Assembly: GCA_027919835.1 (NCBI GenBank) | Contig: JANVFP010000007.1 | Span: 1,116,001 to 1,180,000, forward strand | Source: Lentinula raphanica | Taxonomy: Eukaryota; Basidiomycota; Agaricomycetes; Agaricales; Omphalotaceae | Reading direction: 5' to 3' | DNA length: 64,000 nt | Shown here: piece by piece, positions 58,492 to 64,000 of the stretch | How the letters are laid out: every line of letters begins with the position of its first letter | Position numbering within the stretch: position 1 is the stretch's first letter | Position numbers and translations under genes: made by a program | Notes under the pieces: generated by a model | What the model was told of the DNA's origin: nothing | Seen by the model: the letters and a program-made list of their open reading frames with translations, nothing else | Database searches by the model: none

Positions 58492-59616
58492 CTAACTGTC
58501 AAACTCTCTTCCTTTCTCATAAACAATAAGCTCAACACCATGCTGATAATCACTTCCCATCCCAGCATCATCTACACACCTGGAAACAGCAATTCCAACA
58601 TTCATGTTGGCCATATCCTTACAAAATTCCTGCACTTCTTCATGATCTTCACACTTATCCAAAGCATCGATGACCATATACACTTTACATCCCTTGCCAA
58701 TCAGATCTGTTGTGATGTCATTCAAAGTTGTCTTCAGGTCATCATCGTCAGGGCTGGAATCATCAGAAGATGTATCTTTGATGATTCATAGAGTGGTTCC
58801 AGTTCAGGATGAATCCTTCCATCTTGAAAACCAATTTGTACAAGGAAGGATATCAATAATCCTCTAAAGCTTGAGTTGGGTCCAGAGTCATCATTGTTGT
58901 CAAAGTAATAATAAATGACAAGGGTTGGATCATCTTCAATTTGTTGCAGGTCTTGAATAATCCTAACACTGAAATCAAGAACCAATAAGCATGATTTTTA
59001 CTGTATTGTAATGATATAAATGATTGAAGTATCTTACATCAATGATGTCTTGTCTGAATCATCTGCAATACAAACATCAATACTTCATATTATTATAAAA
59101 CTAATATAAGAAATTTACCTGGTCCTTGAATACATAGAATTTTTCCATCAGCTTTCCAGGCTTGGTACTTAGGATCATCTAAAATCCATTCAGGCTCTGA
59201 TTCAGGCTTCATGTCTTTTGAATCTGTCAAATGATCCACAAAAGATTTTGCCTTAGGAGCAAGCCATTCAAGGAATGGTCCCAAATCATAATGGGTTTCA
59301 TCTGCAAAACATCATGTCACAACCTCATGACTGTTTTTTTAATTTTACACTTACTATAATTGTTGATGATAAGATTTCTTCCTGCTTCATTGAATTGCCC
59401 TCCGGTGATCTTGGTATCATTAGCATTATCAAACATGCTATTACTCCTGCAAGCAACATCAGGATATACATCCATAGCAGCTTATCTTGTGATTCATGAT
59501 CTTACCTTCTTGGATTCTCATCCCCATTGTCACTGCAGATGAAATTCAATAAGAATGTTGATTAATATTAGTAGTAACACCAATGACAGAGAGATCCTTT
59601 ACCTTGAGTAACCCAT
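58492..59616 (-). pseudogene. NACHT-only NLR-like gene with degenerate P-loop and a frameshift
   Basis: Exons 59616-59603 (14 bp), 59532-59506 (27), 59446-59355 (92), 59301-59119 (183), 59062-59038 (25) and 58968-58492 follow the plan of the NACHT-ankyrin gene at 43178, including the 14-bp first exon and the 25-bp P-loop microexon. The protein has SMFDNANDTKITGGQFN, EPEWILDDPKY, a P-loop reading GPDDSDKTS (second Gly replaced by Asp), TLVIYYYFDNNDDSG and a Walker B YMVIDALDKC (Glu replaced by Lys). A one-base frameshift near 58770 separates YESSK from DTSSDDSSPDDDD. The frame ends soon after Walker B, with no helical region and no ankyrin repeats. It may be a dead gene, or a small non-hydrolysing relative if the frameshift is a sequencing error. 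Confidence 0.75.
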
Positions 59617-59701
59617 TCTATGCTTTGTAACTTGTTGATATTACTTGAAGCTGAAGCTGACTAGCAATGGGAGACACCTGAACTGTATCAAAGCTAGAGG
59701 C

Positions 59702-59710
59702 CTTTATATA
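59702..59710 (-). promoter_or_regulatory. TATA box of NACHT-only gene
   Basis: TATATAAAG (minus strand) lies about 86 bp upstream of the ATG at 59616 and is followed by CCTCTAGCTTTGATACAGTT, the same block as before the acidic repeat gene. Confidence 0.7.
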
Positions 59711-59719
59711 TTGTGTGTG

Positions 59720-60440
59720 CATTTTTTTTTTGAAAATCCCCCATGTAAATTTCAAATATAGCACTTGCCCTTGTATATTGTTTAAAAATAGAAACCGGGA
59801 ATCACATATTAAACGCAGCTGTGTTGTGCACTGGTTTTTGACTCACAAACCACAACATGTACTATGCATCCTTCCATCAATTCAAGCTGTTCACATCACT
59901 AACTATTATTCATTCATTCATTCATTCAATACTATCAAGCGTCAATCTCTTACTGATACTCAGATATGATGATCAAGTAGAAGAGTAGACCGTAACACAT
60001 GGTTCTGATTGATTTTGACCAGTCATGATGATTGATTTCCAAATAAAGTTTAAACTAGCATGGTTCTAGTGCTGAGTTCCAGGTGCTGTATGTTCCAATA
60101 TTAGTGAACAATGAAGAGATGCATAGACGGTGTAATTATATTTACTCATGATGACTTGATCACACACACACCATTTTTATGGTTTGATATTGCAATGGGA
60201 ATCAAGATGACTCAATAGAACACAGCACATATTCTACTATTGTTTTTTTTAGTAAAAATAGGAAAGGTCTGCGCCTGTGCCTTCAGATACTTAGGTCCAT
60301 CAGTTTCATCAGGTTCCAGAGATGAAACAAGAATTCTAAGCTGTACTCATGACTTGCTGTATAATAGGCAGATGAGAACGATGATATGTCTTTTAAATAG
60401 TTTTTCTTGTTCATGTATGATGTTCATGGACTCTGGAGCA
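59720..60440. other. No recognised gene
   Basis: AT-rich upstream region of the NACHT-only gene. It includes a short (attc)n run at about 59910-59930. Confidence 0.3.
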
Positions 60441-60650
60441 AGAAAAACCTCGGTGTTGAATGGCTGGCCTCTTGTTCCAACATAGCCCAATGTAGTACAA
60501 ACTCCCAGTGACACTATCTGTGGATGGGAATGATGAGAAAATTCTGGACACCGGTGTTGAATGGGTGGCCTCTTGTTCCAACATAGCCCAATGTTCAAAG
60601 TTCAAACTCGCAGTAGAGCTATCTGCAAGTGGGAATGATAAGAAACTTTT
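60440..60650. repeat. Tandem duplication of about 102 bp
   Basis: 'ggtgttgaatgg(c/g)tggcctc' through 'acatagcccaatgt' occurs at 60451-60493 and 60553-60595, and 'tatctg..gtgggaatgat.agaaa' follows each. There is no coding signal. Confidence 0.75.
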
Positions 60651-61200
60651 GGATACCTCAAGGTTTCTTGCTACAGACATTTGATAACACTGAAGGAGCG
60701 CAAGGCTATGAAATCAAAGCTGAGCACTGAGGCAATAAACTCTTGCTGCCCATATCAGTCAGCAATTCAGCCAAGAGTGGAGAACTTGAGAAGCAAAGTG
60801 GTGTGTTTTTAGAGAGTTGGGTCATGGGTGTGAGTGGGTGCAAAAAAATAAGTGAAACTGCTACTACCGATGCAATGAGTGTTCCTGTCCAAGAATGAAA
60901 GTGAAGAATCCAATGAAATGTTGTGTTTTTGTGTTCATCATACTGTGGAAGCAATATGTATTTAGAAACCGTAGGGTCCTTGTGACCTGTGTACCATGGT
61001 AGATGAGCTGAGGATCTGAGAGGGGGTATAAGGCTGTTCAACAATTGGTTGTCCATGTCCTTGGTCAAAACATATGCATAGAATATCCTCCATTATTCTC
61101 ACACCACACTGCCTTTATTTTCTTATTCAACCTCGTTGGATGCACTGGAAACGTGATCACTGGCAAAGGCCCGGGAGTGTGACTGGTGAGTTGGTGTACA
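60651..61200. other. No recognised gene
   Basis: A minus-strand frame at 60706-61068 (120 codons) has no motif and no splice support. Nothing else is seen. Confidence 0.25.
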
Positions 61201-61202
61201 TG

Positions 61203-61400
61203 TTGAGCAAGCCTTGGTTCCATTCCTAGTCTCCTGGTTGTGCTTCAAGGTATCAGGACGGTACAAGCATGAAGGTCGTCCTTGATTCAAATACTTACAC
61301 GAAAGTTGAGACGAGAGAAGAACGGGCGCCAATTTGTGATTTTTGGTCTCTTTCGGTGCTTGCTCACTCAACACAGGTCATGCTTCTACTTCTACTTCTA
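61203..61400. repeat. Dispersed repeat copy 3
   Basis: Collinear with 6250-6440 over about 170 bp. Here it directly precedes the truncated end of palindromic element F. Confidence 0.55.
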
Positions 61401-61442
61401 CTTTGACTTGATTTCGAACATCTTGACTTACTTTTTCCCTTG

Positions 61443-64000
61443 GCCTGTCACCACCTGTCACATATGGCTTATATTTACTGTTTTGGGTAATAAATAATCA
61501 TCCAGATATTAAATAAGCAGTACATTTTCAAAAAAACTCGAAAATTCATAAAAATTCATAAAAAACCTAAAATGGCCTGATTAGGTCAGATCAGGATATG
61601 TAAGCAAATGACCTCATATGATAAAAAATGATGTAGGGCCAATGTAGGTACTAAAAATAGCCCAAAAAATCACTAAAAATGCAAAAAATATTTAGGGATG
61701 GTATAGAGCCTATTGCAGGCCCAGGCACATCAAAATTACCAAAAAAGGTAAAAATTGATCATGATCTCATCTTGTAGCAAAAAATCTGAAAAAAATCCTA
61801 AAAATAGTCAAAAAATTCAGGGGTGCCTTGTTGGCCCTGAAAACGCAAAATAAAAAAAAATACGCGACAAGTGTAAAAATTTTCATCACTCCAAATCATT
61901 CCAAATCCACTATACAGTCAGTATATATGATGTATATGCTATATTTAGCATCCTAGTACCTTTATTGGGCTAAAATAGAACTTGATCTCATCTGATAGCA
62001 AAAAATCTGAAAAAATCATTAAAAATACTCAAAAAATTCAGGGGTGCCTCATTGGCCCTGAAAATGCAAAATAAAAAAGTTTACACGACACAATTGAAAA
62101 ACAACATCACTCCAAATCATACCAAATCCACTACACAGTCAGTATATATCATGTATATGCCATTTATAGCACCCCTAGTACCCTCAATCACTTATATCAC
62201 TCAAGAATCATACCAAACTGAATAATATGGGGAGTAAATATATTGTACATGATATTTTTAGCACACCTAGTACCCTTGATAACTTAGAACAATTTATATT
62301 ACTCAATATGTCCAGTACACTTAGCACTTATCACACCTAACACACTAAAACTCATAACAGTACTTATATGTATTATACTTAACACATTTGACAATGAAAA
62401 TACTGTAAACAGTGTTATCAGTCATTATACTTAACACACTTAACAGTCAAAAAGTCGGAACAGTTGTTATACTATAACACACTCATAACAACAAGTTTTG
62501 GGCGCTTATGGGCGCTTATTTGGTGTTTTTGAGTCGAAATTCATTAATAGCACACTCAATAATTTTTGTGTGGGCTCTATACTGTGTCAGAATGTTGTCT
62601 ATATCATATTCTTCTAGATACAATTCAGAGAACTCGAAATTTCAACCTGTGGGGCTGGCTATATTGTGATCTTCTGAAATATAACAGTGTTTTATGTAAA
62701 TGTCAATGCATATGTCCATGTAATGCAAGTATACTGATGGTGGTTGATGAGGGAATCACTCCTACAGTCTACTAGAAGTGTCTGGACATGGTTCAGATAC
62801 TCACTATGACTATTAGACTCTGTGATATACATGTACATGTTTCATGTACACTATAGATGTCTACACTTACATGTAACAATAGATGTCATATTCAATGACC
62901 CCCATTACAGATCTCTTGGCTGTATCACATAGAGATAGCATAGAATAGGTTGTAGGATGACTCTTTTCATGACCCAGTAGCAGTTTGACTTCACAACATG
63001 GGTGTATGCATTGACATTTGCATAAAACACTGTTATATCACAAAAGATCACAATATAACCAGTCTCACAGGCTGTAATCTTGAGTTCTCCGAACTGTATC
63101 AAGTGTATTATGATATAAACAACATCCTTACACAATATAGAGCCCACACAAAAATTATTGAGTGTGCTATTAATGAATTTCGACTCAAAAACACCAAATA
63201 AGCGCCCATAAGCGCCCAAAACTTGTTGTTATGAGTGTGTTATAGTATAACAACTGTTCCGACTTTTTGACTGTTAAGTGTGTTAAGTATAATGACTGAT
63301 AACACTGTTTACAGTATTTTCATTGTCAAATGTGTTAAGTATAATACATATAAGTACTGTTATGAGTTTTAGTGTGTTAGGTGTGATAAGTGCTAAGTGT
63401 ACTGGACATATTGAGTAATATAAATTGTTCTAAGTTATCAAGGGTACTAGGTGTGCTAAAAATATCATGTACAATATATTTACTCCCCATATTATTCAGT
63501 TTGGTATGATTCTTGAGTGATATAAGTGATTGAGGGTACTAGGGGTGCTATAAATGGCATATACATGATATATACTGACTGTTTAATGGATTTGGTATGA
63601 TTTGGAGTGATGTTGTTTTTCAATTGTGTCGTGTAAATTTTTTTGTTTTGCATTTTCAGGGCCAATGAGGCACCCCTGAATTTTTTGAGTATTTTTAATG
63701 ATTTTTTCAGATTTTTTGCTATCAGATGAGATCAAGTTCTATTTTTAGCCCAATAAAGGTACTAGGATGCTAAATATAGCATATACATCATATATACTGA
63801 CTGTATAGTGGATTTGGAATGATTTGGAGTGATGAAAATTTTTACACTTGTCGCGTATTTTTTTTTATTTTGCGTTTTCAGGGCCAACAAGGCACCCCTG
63901 AATTTTTTGACTATTTTTAGGATTTTTTTCAGATTTTTTGCTACAAGATGAGATCATGATCAATTTTTACCTTTTTTGGTAATTTTGATGTGCCTGGGCC
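61443..64000. mobile_element. Palindromic long-arm element F, 5' end missing, runs off window
   Basis: It starts inside the left arm at 'ctgtcaccacctgtcac' (equivalent to 12696 of element A, so about 115 bp of terminus are missing). It continues through the GGGCGCTTAT pair (62503-62522) and the centre near 62.8 kb, and its right arm is cut by the window edge at a point equivalent to about 15300 of element A. It belongs to the A/B subfamily. Both arms share private variants such as AACAGTTG beside the inner repeats. Confidence 0.88.

Overview
The window looks like a transposon-rich, gene-poor region of a basidiomycete (Agaricomycetes) nuclear genome. Supporting signs are 48-70 bp GT-AG introns with CTRAY-like branch sites, NACHT-ankyrin genes, a DUF6698-type gene, a Plavaka (CACTA-like) transposase, Gypsy-type gag, a Pif1-like helicase relic and hAT/MITE debris. 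The species cannot be told from the sequence. Family names are from memory of protein motifs; no search was run.

Layout. 1-2.1 kb: 3' part of an NLR-like NACHT-ankyrin gene (14 repeats). 2.2-4.4 kb: decayed USP10/Ubp3-type ubiquitin protease (minus). 4.4-8.6 kb: hAT debris and CpG-rich sequence without a recognisable gene. 8.6-20.7 kb: one DUF6698-type gene (minus) cut apart by a 6.9 kb composite insertion (9330-16215, itself holding palindromic element A) and by palindromic element C (17437-20603). 21.0-35.1 kb: a divergently transcribed Plavaka transposase gene (plus), interrupted in turn by half-element D, a 5.28 kb LTR retrotransposon with only a gag ORF, a 32-bp-unit minisatellite and palindromic element B. 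36-41.7 kb: a CACTG-ended MITE and degenerate GC-rich repeats. 41.7-42.5 kb: an intact GNAT acetyltransferase (minus). 43.2-47.4 kb: a complete NACHT-ankyrin gene (plus, 20 repeats, about 1268 aa). 48.2-53 kb: MITE, half-element E, hAT debris and a decayed second copy of the GNAT block carrying an 8-bp-TSD hAT element. 54-55.5 kb: gene for an acidic repeat protein (minus). 58.5-59.6 kb: NACHT-only gene with damaged Walker motifs (minus). 61.4-64 kb: palindromic element F, running off the edge.

Two things stand out. First, a family of about 3 kb palindromic elements (A-F) with arms of about 1.4 kb, a shared core and alternative termini. Element B sits in the Plavaka reading frame with an exact 9-bp target duplication, and the two arms of each element share private variants, so arms evolve in concert. 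Second, the NACHT genes share an exon plan: TATA box, a 14-bp first coding exon, further short leader exons and a 25-bp microexon carrying the P-loop. The acidic-repeat gene has the same promoter and first two exons, as if the NACHT leader were a module joined to different bodies.

Decay shows mainly as CG to TG/CA change: CGA-to-TGA stops and a CpG-poor GNAT duplicate beside an intact CpG-rich copy. This suggests cytosine methylation or a RIP-like process aimed at repeats.
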